Below, in pieces: positions 1 through 8,277 of a stretch of 24,203 bases of DNA. This stretch comes from Dialister sp. CAG:486 (lineage in GTDB: Bacteria; Bacillota; Negativicutes; Veillonellales; Dialisteraceae): positions 2,905 to 27,107 of the forward strand of contig FR879627.1 in assembly GCA_000434475.1 (NCBI GenBank), in the 5' to 3' direction. The number at the start of each line of letters is the position of its first letter. The stretch's first letter is position 1. The notes beneath the pieces are model-generated. The model made no database searches. It was not told the DNA's origin and saw only the letters and a list, made by a program, of their open reading frames with translations. Both the position numbers and the translations under genes were made by a program.

Positions 1-203
1 CCCTCGGCTGCGCTCGGGAGGACGAAGCGGGGGAGCGGATGGGTTCACAAGGGTGGCGCGCCGTCTTTTTAGAAGACGGTATTCCCGTATCGCCAGCCTT
101 CCCCGAGGGGGAAGGCTTAGGCGGAGCGACGCTTCGCGTCGATTTTTATAAAGGGTGATGCCCGAAAGTGGTATGTAAGTCACTCGTCACTAGCTGCCAG
201 TCA
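1..203. repeat. Intergenic repeat mosaic left of hypC
   Basis: No gene is seen here. Positions 1-30 match the dispersed element with core TCGTCATCCCGAGCG (reverse orientation), also found near 15750-15785, 16970-17000 and at the right edge. Three perfect hairpins follow: CCGTCTT/AAGACGG (61-67/73-79), GCCTTCCCC/GGGGAAGGC (96-104/108-116) and CGACGC/GCGTCG (127-132/136-141), the last followed by ATTTTTATA on the plus strand. A five-unit GTCACTA heptad array begins at 179 and runs into the hypC stop codon. Confidence 0.7.
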
Positions 204-425
204 CTAGTCACCCATTTCTTCCCCGATCTCTTTGAACAGGGCGATCCAGTCCTTTGCCTCGTCCTTTTTCACGATCTGGATCGCCATGCCGGCGTGGACG
301 AGGACGTAGTCACCGAGCTTTGCGGGCACCATGGAGAGGTTCACACGGACCTCGGAGCCGGAGAAATCGACCATGCCATGCGTGCCTTCGATGGAGACGA
401 CGCGGCCGGGATATGCTACACACAT
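204..425 (-). CDS. hypC: Hydrogenase maturation chaperone HypC
   Basis: A 73-residue protein of the HypC/HupF family. In the known pathway HypC works with HypD as the scaffold on which the Fe(CN)2CO unit of [NiFe] hydrogenase is built, then passes it to the large subunit precursor. It starts MCVAYPG, matching the family signature MCxAxPG; Cys2 is the essential iron/large-subunit ligand. Length is normal for the family. AAAGGAG lies 7 nt before the ATG. It follows hypF by 30 bp, so the two are probably co-transcribed. The last codons (GGT GAC TAG) are themselves part of a GTGACTA heptad array, so the stop codon is repeat-derived. hypD and hypE would be expected next and are not in the window. 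Confidence 0.95.
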   Translation of the reverse strand: MCVAYPGRVVSIEGTHGMVDFSGSEVRVNLSMVPAKLGDYVLVHAGMAIQIVKKDEAKDWIALFKEIGEEMGD

Positions 426-455
426 AGGGATGCTCCTTTCGGGAAACAGAGGGCT

Positions 456-2672
456 TTATTTCTGATTCTTCATGAGATAGAACCATGCCTGTCCGAGCGC
501 GATGCCGCCATCGCCCGGCGGGACTTTTTCATTGGTATACACAGAAAAACCGCGCTTTTGCAGCGCTTCCCGCGCACGGGCGAGGAGAAGCTGATTCGAA
601 AAACAGCCGCCGGAAAGAAGGATGCGCGAGAGACCGAAGTGCTCCGCCGAGGAGAGGATCATCTCGGCGATGGCCTCGTGAAAGGCGAGCGCCTTTTCTT
701 CTATTGTACCATGGGACGCCAGTAGCGAGGCAAGGAGCGTGCGTCCGTCCCAGAGAAGACGGCCATCCTGCTCTTTCCCTCCCCAGAAGATCTTCGGAGC
801 GTGCGCGGCTGCCATCGCGGCGGCTTCCAGCGCCATGGGGCACTCGCCTTTGAAATGATTCTCCTCGCCAAGCCCCAGCAGCGCCGCCGCCGCATCGAAG
901 AGACGGCCCATGGAGGAGCTTTTTATCGTATTCACATGATGAGAGAGTGCGGCGCGGATGAGAGGCGCACGCGGATCCTTCGACGGAAGGCCCGCTGCTG
1001 CCAGATAAGAGAGCGCACTCTTCCACGCCTGTTTCATAGAGGCATCGCCTCCGATCATGGAAACCGGCGCAAGGTGTCCCACGCGCTGCATGGACGTCCC
1101 TTCGCAGAGAAGGATCTCGCCGCCCCAGACGGTGCCGTCCTCCCCATAGCCTGTGCCGTCAAAAACAAAGGCAAGGGTCTTTCCTTGCAGATGATGCTCC
1201 GCCATGACAGAGAGCGCATGGGCGTGATGATGCTGGACGGTATAAAAGGGAAGTCCCCTCTCTCTAGCTGTTTTTTCTCCCAAAAGGCGGGACAGGTAGG
1301 CAGGATGCAGCTCCGAGATGACCGCTTGCGGCGAAAGCCCCAAGAGCTCTTCCCAGTCCTGCTCCGTTTCCAAAAAAAACGCCTGCGAGCGTTCATTCAG
1401 GATGTCGCATGGCACCTCGGCGGGATACAGCGAGCCGCCGCCCGCGAGGGCAAAGCCCGGCGCCATGTCCGCCCCTGTCGCAAGAACCATGCCGGATGGC
1501 GCATCTCTCACCACCGGTTCCGGAAGAAATCCGCGCGTTCTTCGTAGGATCTGCGCTTCCCTTCCCTGCAGCTGCATGACGCTGTCATCGGCGGGGCGCA
1601 GGATCTCCCTGTCATAGAAGAAAAGCCCTGCGATGTCTTCCTCTGCTTCGTAATACGCCCGCGCCTCCTCGTCCCGGAAGATCATCGGCTCGCCGCTTTG
1701 GTTCGCACTCGTGACGATGAGCGGCGCATCGACGCCCTCCGCCAGCTGGCTGTAGAATCCGGTCGAGGGAAGGCAAAGCCCCAGCCGCGGCACACGAAAT
1801 GCCACGGCAGGAAGGACCTTCCGTCTCGGCGCGGCAAGCAGGATCGGGCGCACCGGCGAGGTGAGCATTTCGATCTCTTTCTCCGAAAGCATCGCCCACG
1901 CCTTCGCCATGTCGATGTCTTTCATCATCAGCGCGAACGGCTTCCCGCTGCGGTGCTTCATGCGGCGAAGACAGTCCGCCGTCTCTTTCCTGTCCCCGCG
2001 GCAAACGAGCTGGTAGCCGCCCATCGCCTTCACCAGAAGGATCGCGCCCTCTTTCGCAAGACGGATCGCTTCTGCCATCGCCGCCTCTTTTTCAAACCGT
2101 CTCTCCCTCGTCCATCCCTTCAACTGCGGGCCGCAGTGTGCGCATGCGATGCTTTCCGCATGACAGCGGCGGTCAGAAAGGCTTTGGTACTCTTTCTCGC
2201 AGTCCTTGCAGAGAGGGAAATCCTTCATGGTCGTCCGCTCGCGGTCATAGGGAAGCGCCTCGATCATCGTATAGCGCGGCCCACAGGCGGTGCAGGACGT
2301 GTAGGGGTAGCCATAGTGATGGTCCTTGGGATCTTTCATATCTGCGAGACAGTCTTCGCAGATGCCAAGATCCGCCGGAAAGAGCGGTGCGCGCGCCGCT
2401 CCGCCGCTTGGGACCGCGCGAAAATCCGGCAAAGGCGCATGGGCGATCTCCTCCACGCGCATTTCCGCGACCTCCACAGGCGGCCTCGCCGCCCGTATAT
2501 CCTCCATGAAAGAAAGGAGAGCCTCGCGGCTCCCCTGTGCAATGATGGTGACGACGCCGCCTTCATTCCTGACGGTGCCTGTGATATGATGCGCCCCTGC
2601 CAGACGGCAAATGAGCGGACGGAAGCCCACGCCCTGCACACGGCCGAGGGCAGTGATGCGATAGGTCAGCAT
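456..2672 (-). CDS. hypF: Carbamoyltransferase HypF
   Basis: A 738-residue, full-length HypF. It uses carbamoyl phosphate and ATP to carbamoylate the C-terminal Cys of HypE, the source of the CN ligands of the [NiFe] site. Domains in order: acylphosphatase-like (GRVQGVGFRP at 10-19, catalytic Arg18); a zinc region matching the family pattern CX2C-X18-CX2C-X24-CX2C-X18-CX2C exactly (Cys105, 108, 127, 130, 155, 158, 177, 180); a YrdC-like domain (about 190-370, with KAMGGY and SGKPFALM); and a Kae1-like C-terminal half with HHHAH, a DGTGYGEDG block, SGGCFSN and PPGDGGIALGQA. AAAGGAG lies 6 nt before the ATG. The leader carries three 9-bp repeats (AGAACCCAT in coding sense). A repeat block of about 0.5 kb separates it from hypB. 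Confidence 0.97.
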   Translation of the reverse strand: MLTYRITALGRVQGVGFRPLICRLAGAHHITGTVRNEGGVVTIIAQGSREALLSFMEDIRAARPPVEVAEMRVEEIAHAPLPDFRAVPSGGAARAPLFPADLGICEDCLADMKDPKDHHYGYPYTSCTACGPRYTMIEALPYDRERTTMKDFPLCKDCEKEYQSLSDRRCHAESIACAHCGPQLKGWTRERRFEKEAAMAEAIRLAKEGAILLVKAMGGYQLVCRGDRKETADCLRRMKHRSGKPFALMMKDIDMAKAWAMLSEKEIEMLTSPVRPILLAAPRRKVLPAVAFRVPRLGLCLPSTGFYSQLAEGVDAPLIVTSANQSGEPMIFRDEEARAYYEAEEDIAGLFFYDREILRPADDSVMQLQGREAQILRRTRGFLPEPVVRDAPSGMVLATGADMAPGFALAGGGSLYPAEVPCDILNERSQAFFLETEQDWEELLGLSPQAVISELHPAYLSRLLGEKTARERGLPFYTVQHHHAHALSVMAEHHLQGKTLAFVFDGTGYGEDGTVWGGEILLCEGTSMQRVGHLAPVSMIGGDASMKQAWKSALSYLAAAGLPSKDPRAPLIRAALSHHVNTIKSSSMGRLFDAAAALLGLGEENHFKGECPMALEAAAMAAAHAPKIFWGGKEQDGRLLWDGRTLLASLLASHGTIEEKALAFHEAIAEMILSSAEHFGLSRILLSGGCFSNQLLLARAREALQKRGFSVYTNEKVPPGDGGIALGQAWFYLMKNQK

Positions 2673-3201
2673 GGCAGGCTCCTTTCAGAAATAAAAGATT
2701 CGCGGGTTCTATGGGTTCTATGGGTTCTATGGGGAAGGTGGCGGCTTCGCCGAGATCCTTCGGCTCAGGTCGCAGCTGTTCTGGCATTCGTTATCTCACA
2801 TACGACGTTTCTCGCCGCTCAGGATGACGAAGCGGGGCGATGCCCGAAGGCCTGCGGATAACAGGTTTCCCGTTTAGAGTTTCCAAACATCGCCCGCCTG
2901 ACCGCAAATAACAAAGATTTCTCGCTGCGCTCGAAATGACGATACGAGAGTCATATTTTCTAATCCAGGCACTAGTATTGCGTTTTCTAAATAACTGGCA
3001 TTTAACTCAACTCCCAAATCAAGTGAGGAGTGAGGAGTTAGGAGTGAAGGTACGGCGCATAAAAATAGGAAGCGCCGCGGAATTTTATATAAGGAGGGGT
3101 ATTGGGGCACTATATGAATGGTGTGCCCCTTCCAGCACTTCTCACTAAGTCCAGAAGTTAACAAATCGCTATACCAGCTACCAGTCACTAGTCCCCAGTC
3201 A
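2673..3201. repeat. Repeat-filled gap between hypB and hypF
   Basis: No gene is supported in these 529 bp. Plus-strand order: three copies of GGGTTCTAT (about 2703-2729); an element of about 110 bp with GGCGGCTTCGCCG and CATACGACGTTTCTCGCC (about 2740-2835), also near 9150-9255 and, inverted, near 18860-18975; an element of about 120 bp (about 2836-2951) also near 8400-8522 and, inverted, 22765-22880; a segment of about 105 bp (2970-3079) nearly identical to 17147-17248, which includes GTGAGGA heptads and a CGGCGC/GCGCCG hairpin (3053-3077); and a GTCACTA heptad array that reaches the hypB stop. Because it lies inside the hyp gene series, it would be transcribed with hypB and hypF if they form one operon. 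Confidence 0.75.
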
Positions 3202-3211
3202 CTAGTCACTC
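3177..3211. repeat. GTCACTA-class heptad array at the hypB stop
   Basis: Five 7-bp units read GCTACCA, GTCACTA, GTCCCCA, GTCACTA, GTCACTC. The hypB stop codon (3202-3204) falls inside the fourth unit and the last Asp codon is in the fifth, as for hypC at 179-213. Confidence 0.8.
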
Positions 3212-3858
3212 ATCCCCGCCTTCTCGCAGATCCACTTCGCGGCCTCTTCATACCCTTCTCCGGTCTTTCCGCTGACCTTGAAGACGGGCGCATTCTTATT
3301 CAGATGGCGGATGCCTTTCATGAAGAACTCTTCATCGAAGTCCAGATAGGGCATGAGGTCGACCTTGTTCAAGAGGATCATATCCGCTTTTTCAAAAGCG
3401 AGCGGATACTTGTACGGCTTGTCGCTGCCGTCTGCCACGCTGACGATGAGGAGCTTCATGTGCTCGCCGATATCCAGCTCGGCAGGGCAGACGAGATTTC
3501 CGACATTTTCGATGAAGAGGATGCCCGGCGCATCGAAATCCATGGTGTGTACCGCATTATGCACGAGCGGTGCATCCAGATGGCAGGCTCCGAAGGTATT
3601 GATCTGCGCCGCCTTCACATGTTGCTTTCTGAGGCGCTCGGTATCGATGTCGGACTCAATATCCCCCTCGATGACATAGACCTTGCGCGCGATGTACTTC
3701 ATGAGCTGCTCGAGCGAGGTGGTCTTGCCCGTCCCCGGCGCGCCCATGACATTCACGGCGAAAATATTCCGTTCCGTCAGGTAATGTCTGACATGCTCGG
3801 CAATGTGATTGTTATGGGCGTAGATATTCTCCATCACGCCAGCTTTGACCATATGCAT
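3202..3858 (-). CDS. hypB: Hydrogenase nickel-insertion GTPase HypB
   Basis: A 218-residue SIMIBI-class GTPase that, with HypA, loads nickel into the hydrogenase large subunit using GTP hydrolysis. Visible motifs: P-loop GAPGTGKT (39-46), the metal-site Cys92-His93 in GACHLDA, Cys124 in ENVGNLVCPAE (switch region and second metal-site Cys), and NKVD (164-167) for guanine recognition. The ATG at 3858 was chosen because AAAGGAGA lies 7 nt upstream; the frame stays open 63 nt further but without such a site. There is no N-terminal CxxCGC motif or His-rich nickel store, so this is the minimal form. It lies 59 bp after hypA. The stop codon TAG is part of a heptad array. Confidence 0.96.
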   Translation of the reverse strand: MHMVKAGVMENIYAHNNHIAEHVRHYLTERNIFAVNVMGAPGTGKTTSLEQLMKYIARKVYVIEGDIESDIDTERLRKQHVKAAQINTFGACHLDAPLVHNAVHTMDFDAPGILFIENVGNLVCPAELDIGEHMKLLIVSVADGSDKPYKYPLAFEKADMILLNKVDLMPYLDFDEEFFMKGIRHLNKNAPVFKVSGKTGEGYEEAAKWICEKAGMSD

Positions 3859-3917
3859 GGGGTATCTCCTTTTTCTTACTATGCAACCGGCAGACAAATA
3901 GACTGCCATAGAAGGGT

Positions 3918-4259
3918 TCAAATTTCCAGATCCACGCTCTCTATATAGAACTCCTTCCCGATCTCTGTCGGAGAGCCATCGCCGCCGCAGCGGGGACAGG
4001 TGAAGGAGAAGCGCTTGCGTTCAAAAAGAGCGCCGCAGTGGTCGCAGCGCATCTTCGGCTTGATATCCCGAATAGTCAGCCGCGCGCCCTCGCAAAGGGT
4101 GCCTTCGGAGATCACGTCAAAGTACATCTGGATGGACTCTCCGATGAATCCCGAGTCTTCTCCCACGACGAGATGGATCGCTTTCACAAGACCGCCCTTT
4201 TCACGGGCGGTCTTTTCTGCGATGCGGACGATCTCCAGTGTCACCGGGTACTCATGCAT
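3918..4259 (-). CDS. hypA: Nickel metallochaperone HypA
   Basis: A 113-residue HypA/HybF protein. It binds nickel through its N-terminal MHE motif (His2) and hands it to HypB and the hydrogenase large subunit. The zinc site is two CX2C pairs, Cys72/Cys75 and Cys88/Cys91. The start at MHE (4259) is preferred over an ATG 9 nt upstream: only from it does the AGAAGG site have proper spacing (9 nt), and it leaves the essential MHE at the mature N-terminus. The start overlaps the stop of the polyferredoxin gene by 8 bp, implying translational coupling with the upstream hydrogenase genes. Confidence 0.95.
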   Translation of the reverse strand: MHEYPVTLEIVRIAEKTAREKGGLVKAIHLVVGEDSGFIGESIQMYFDVISEGTLCEGARLTIRDIKPKMRCDHCGALFERKRFSFTCPRCGGDGSPTEIGKEFYIESVDLEI

Positions 4260-6395
4260 GGGGCTCATCCTTCTTTACAGGTGGACGCGGACGGGCGGGA
4301 CGTACCGGTGCCTTCCCAGTGAGCGTCAGCACGAGGGCTTTGTCTTCGCCTTCCTCCCACTCTTCCTTCATCGCAAGGCACTTTGCCGGACAGTTCTCTG
4401 CGCATACGCCACATGCCACGCATTTCTCGCGGTCGATCGTCCACTTCCGTGTCTTCCGGTCGATCGTGATCGCCTGCATCGGACAGCTGTGCTCACAGCG
4501 TCCGCAGAAGAGACATTTCTCGATGTCATTCTTCACATGATGCGGATTCTCCGACTGCGGCACATCCTTTGCCGGCTCTGTGGCAGGGACTGCTTTTGCA
4601 GGTTCTGCCTTCGGTGGTTCTGCGGCAGGCTTTACAGCTTCCGCCGGTTTTGCCGCCGGACGGGCGGGACGCACCGGCGTTTTCCCGGTGAGCGTGAGCA
4701 CGAGGGCTTTGTCCTCGCCTTCCTCCCACTCTTCCTTCATCGCAAGGCACTTCGCCGGACAGTTCTCTGCGCATACGCCGCACGCCACGCATTTCTCGCG
4801 GTCGATCGTCCACTTCCGTGTCTTCCGGTCGATCGTGATCGCCTGCATCGGACAGCTGTGCTCACAGCGTCCGCAGAAGAGACATTTCTCGATGTCATTC
4901 TTCACATGATGCGGATTCTCCGACTGCGGCACATCCTTGACCGGCTCTGGGGCGGGAGCTGTTTTCGGTGGTTCTGCCGTTCCGGGGCAGGGACTGCTTT
5001 CGGTGCTTCTGCCTTCGGCGGTTCTGCCGGCTTGGCCGCCGGACGGGCGGGCCGCACAGGAGCCTTTCCGGTGAGCGTCAGCACGAGGGCTTTGTCCTCG
5101 CCTTCCTCCCACTCTTCCTTCATCGCAAGGCACTTCGCCGGACAGTTCTCTGCGCATACGCCGCACGCCACGCATTTCTCGCGGTCGATCGTCCACTTCC
5201 GCGTCTTCCGGTCAATCGTGATCGCCTGCATCGGGCAGCTGTGCTCACAGCGTCCGCAGAAGAGGCATTTCTCGATGTTATTCTTCACATGATACGGATT
5301 CTCCGACTGCGGCACATCCTTGACCGGCTCTGGGGCGGGAGCTGTTTTCGGTGGTTCTGCCGGATTGGCCGGCGGCGCCGGGCGCACGCGCGGGCGGCGG
5401 GTCAGGACCTTGCCCTGATAGGTGGTGACAGCGGCTTTATTTTCTCCCTCTCCCCATGTATCTGCAAGGGAAAGGCACTTCGCCGGACAGTCAAGCGCGC
5501 AGGCGCCGCAGGTGATGCACTTGTTCCGATCGATCGTCCATGTACGGTTTCTGCGGTCGATCGTGATAGCGTCCACCGGACAGGTCTTTTCGCACTTGCC
5601 GCAGAAGAGGCATTTTTCGATGTCATTTTTCACGTGGTTGTCAGCCACAGCCGCTTCCGTAGCTGCCGGCGGGTGCGGTTCCCTTCTGACGGGCTGTCTC
5701 GCGGCTCCCGGCGGCTGCGCTTCCTTCATGACGGGCTGCCCCGCGGGTCTTCTTCGGATCTTCGAGACGCCGTGAACGGTGATCTCTGTCCGATTTCCCA
5801 GATAGCAGCCAAGAGAGAGACACTTTCTCGGGCAGTTGTCGATACAGGTACCGCAGTTCACACAGGCTTCCAGATCGATGCGCCATGTACGGTTCGCACG
5901 GTCGACGGTGATGGCGCCCGCCGGACAGTTTCTTTCACACATGCCGCAGAAAACGCACTTCATCACATTATTGACGATATGGCTTCGGTCATCCATCGCG
6001 AGCGTGGCTGTATTCTGCGCGGCGACAGTCTTCTTGACTTCGCTGACGCCCTCCTTCTTGACGACGGTCAGAATGATCTCCGTCTTTGTAAGGCCCGGCA
6101 TCGCATAGTGCGGATCCATGGAGAGGCACTTCTTCGGACACGCCTCCACACATGCGCCGCACTGGATGCAGGAGAAAGGATCGATCCTCCACTCACCTGT
6201 CTTTCTATCGACAGTGAGTGCGCCGGAGGGACAGCTTCTTTCGCACATGCCGCAGAGAATGCACTGGCTGACATCATTCACCACGCGCCCGCGGACACCT
6301 TGACAGAAGGTCTTCGGTGCCAGCGGATACTCCGAGGTCACAGGAGGCTTGAATAAATTCGCCACAGCCTGTTTGATATATACCAGATAACTCAT
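4252..6395 (-). CDS. echF: EchF-like polyferredoxin, six 2x[4Fe-4S] modules (frame broken near 4979)
   Basis: The first 100 residues look like the ferredoxin-like subunit of Ech/complex I (EchF, HycF, NuoI type): LFKPPVTSEYP, then two CxxCxxCxxxCP motifs (Cys45/48/51/55 and 76/79/82/86). Five further modules follow, with first cysteines near residues 147, 262, 377, 505 and 628 of the restored protein, giving up to 12 clusters. Each module also keeps a ninth Cys (CPxKCL). Pro/Ala/Lys-rich linkers separate modules 3 to 6. The reading frame is interrupted near 4979: one missing C in GAACGGCAG (expected GAACCGGCAG, as in the sister linker near 5350) shifts the frame. With it restored the gene is 714 codons; as written, 6395-4902 encodes four modules plus a short out-of-frame tail. 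AAAGGAGG lies 9 nt before the ATG. Its probable role is electron entry from ferredoxin to the hydrogenase. Confidence 0.88.
4331..5340 (-). repeat. Three near-identical tandem ferredoxin modules (DNA level)
   Basis: Modules 4, 5 and 6 of the polyferredoxin are almost the same at the DNA level, including third positions. The landmark ACGAGGGCTT starts at 4331, 4700 and 5083, that is 369 bp apart (123 codons) and 383 bp apart (128 codons less one base). Modules 1 to 3 are clearly more diverged. This points to recent in-gene amplification, and it is also a region where short-read assembly may collapse or mis-join. Confidence 0.9.
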
Positions 6396-6758
6396 ATGTG
6401 AAAGCCTCCTTTTGACTTGGGGAAAAATAAGGGTTCAGGTTAGTGGGTTCAGGTTAGTGGTGCGGCGCATCATACTTTGGAAGCGCCGCGAGTTCTATAT
6501 AAAGCCCCTTCCCCTCGGGAAGGGGGTACTATACGGGGAAGGCTGTCATCCTCCATTCAAATTCGCTTCGCGAATCTTACGATGCTACGCATCGCCAACC
6601 TCCGCCCCTTCGGGGCACCTCCTTCCAGAGGAAGGAGGGAGAGCGTGAAGCGCCATTATATTTGCGGCGAAGCCGCCACCACCATTTCGCATTTCTAGGG
6701 AAGCACTGATTCCCCAACTGTTCCACCGCACCCCTGAACCTTGAACCTTGAACCCGAC
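6396..6758. repeat. Repeat-filled gap between echE and the polyferredoxin gene
   Basis: No gene is seen. Plus-strand order: an alternating GGGTTCA/GGTTAGT heptad array (6431-6458); a GC hairpin with GCGGCGC and GCGCCGC arms (about 6462-6490); a CCTTCCCCTCGGGAAGG hairpin; the dispersed element AACCTCCGCCCCTTCGGGGC followed by a CCTTCC/GGAAGG hairpin (about 6598-6640), also near 15830, 16050 and 24110; a short ATTTCGC/ATTTCTA run; and TGAACCT heptads (6735-6755) ending 3 bp from the echE stop. Confidence 0.72.
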
Positions 6759-7844
6759 CTATCTTTCGCAGCAGCTGATGCAGGGGTCGATGGTCAGGAT
6801 GATATTCGGCACATCGGCGAGGTCGCAGCCCTGCAGCATTTTGACGAGGGCCGCGATATTGCAGTTCGTCGGGGTGCGGAGACGGAAGCGCTCGAGGTTC
6901 TTGGTGCCATTCCCCTTGATATAGTAGATGGCTTCGCCGCGCGGCTGCTCGACGCGGGTGAAAAATTCGCCCTTGGGCGGGACGCCGCGGACAGGCGATG
7001 CGATCGCGCCTTCCGGAAGATTTTCGAGCGCGCCTAGAATGATGTCGATAGACTGGTAGAGCTCGCGGATGCGTACCTTCGCACGGGCGAGGCAGTCGCC
7101 GGTCTGCTCCAGGACCGGATGAAATCCCAGATCCCTGTATGCGCCGTCATCATCGGCCATACGGTAATCATTCGGGACGCCGCTGGCACGTGCCATCGGG
7201 CCGACACAGCCCAGATCCATCGCCTCATTCATCGAAAGGATACCGACTCCCTCCAGACGCGTCTGGATGGTATCGTCATAGAGAAAGACAGACGCCATCT
7301 CTTCGATCTCCTTGCGCAGGCCGGTGAGCCTCTCCTCGATACTCTTCTTCATGGCATCCGTGAGGTCACGGCGCACGCCGCCCACCTCGCAGACGGAGAA
7401 GATGACGCGGCCGCCGGTCGTTTCTTCGAAAATATCCAGGATCGTCTCGCGAAGCCGCCAGCAGTGCATGAAAAGGCTCTCGAAGCCCAGCGCATCCGCG
7501 CCAAGCCCGAGCCACAGGAGATGGCTGTGCAGGCGGGAAAGCTCATGCCAGATCGTACGCAGGTAGCTCGCACGGCGCGGCACATCGATCTCCATCAGCC
7601 CTTCGACGGCCTTCGCATAGCCCCAGCCATGCCCGAAGGAGCAGATGCCGCAGACGCGCTCTGCGACATAGATGAACTGCTTGAAATCGCGCTTCTCGAC
7701 CAGCTTTTCCAGTCCGCGGTGGACGTAGCCGATGGACGGCACGGCGCGGACGACTTTCTCATCCTTCAGCTCCAGATCCAGATGGATCGGCTCCGGCAGG
7801 ACCGGATGCTGCGGGCCAAAGGAAACGGTAGTGAGTTCAGCCAT
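6759..7844 (-). CDS. echE: Ech hydrogenase large (catalytic) subunit
   Basis: A 361-residue group 4 [NiFe]-hydrogenase large subunit. Both nickel-binding pairs are present: RVCGIC (63-68, Cys65/Cys68) and DPCISC (353-358, Cys355/Cys358), which separates it from the related complex I subunit NuoD. The protein ends at Arg361, three residues after the last nickel Cys, so it has no C-terminal extension to be cleaved and no maturation protease is needed; this is known for CooH- and EchE-type subunits. An internal AAGGAGGAGG site precedes the ATG, which overlaps the echD stop by 8 bp. It reduces protons to H2, or the reverse, using electrons passed through EchF and EchC. Confidence 0.96.
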   Translation of the reverse strand: MAELTTVSFGPQHPVLPEPIHLDLELKDEKVVRAVPSIGYVHRGLEKLVEKRDFKQFIYVAERVCGICSFGHGWGYAKAVEGLMEIDVPRRASYLRTIWHELSRLHSHLLWLGLGADALGFESLFMHCWRLRETILDIFEETTGGRVIFSVCEVGGVRRDLTDAMKKSIEERLTGLRKEIEEMASVFLYDDTIQTRLEGVGILSMNEAMDLGCVGPMARASGVPNDYRMADDDGAYRDLGFHPVLEQTGDCLARAKVRIRELYQSIDIILGALENLPEGAIASPVRGVPPKGEFFTRVEQPRGEAIYYIKGNGTKNLERFRLRTPTNCNIAALVKMLQGCDLADVPNIILTIDPCISCCER

Positions 7845-8277
7845 TGCCCTCCTCCTTCTTCACGACAGATGCATCGACGCCAAGACCGCTGCGAAGGTTC
7901 ACCTTTACGGCCTGCTTCGCGTGGACGGCATTCGACAGGTCATGCCACGGCGTCTTCTGCGCGAGGTGGTAGAAATGCCCGCCATAGTCCACATCGGGTG
8001 CGATGAAACGGACATCCAGCCCGAAAAGATCGTGGATCTCATTCTCCCACACAAAGCCGTACCAGTACAGGCTCGTGATGCTCATGACGGAGCCGTCGAG
8101 CGCCGCGGTCAGACGCAGGTGGTAGAGGAAATAATTTTTGTCAAAGGTGTATGTCAGTTCGAAGCCCTCCGTGGTACGGGTGCAGAGGATCTGTACCAGG
8201 CGGCAGCCTTCTTTTTTGAATCGCGCCACACGCTCCAAGAGGTCTTCCGGGCGAATGGTGATAAACTGCTGTTTCAT
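7837..8277 (-). CDS. echD: Ech hydrogenase subunit, NuoC-like
   Basis: A 146-residue homologue of the 30-kDa complex I subunit (NuoC), peripheral and without cofactor. The family signature is visible in WENEIHDLFGLDVRF, followed by a DYGG segment. The frame is open for another 54 codons upstream, but those are translated repeat DNA. The ATG at 8277 has AAAGGAGA 7 nt upstream and starts the conserved part (MKQQFITIRPEDLL). It overlaps echE by 8 bp. A 7-unit heptad array lies within 32 nt of the start. Confidence 0.92.
   Translation of the reverse strand: MKQQFITIRPEDLLERVARFKKEGCRLVQILCTRTTEGFELTYTFDKNYFLYHLRLTAALDGSVMSITSLYWYGFVWENEIHDLFGLDVRFIAPDVDYGGHFYHLAQKTPWHDLSNAVHAKQAVKVNLRSGLGVDASVVKKEEGNG

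Noticed and set aside
4902..5000. Programmed frameshifting as the explanation of the polyferredoxin frame break
   Set aside because: No slippery heptamer or obvious downstream stimulator is visible; a missing base in a repeat-derived linker explains it more simply.
4000..6356. Long open frames on the plus strand opposite the polyferredoxin gene (430 and 462 codons)
   Set aside because: They are mirror frames of the repeated, GC-rich ferredoxin modules; they show Arg/Phe-rich, repetitive translation with no family motif or ribosome site.
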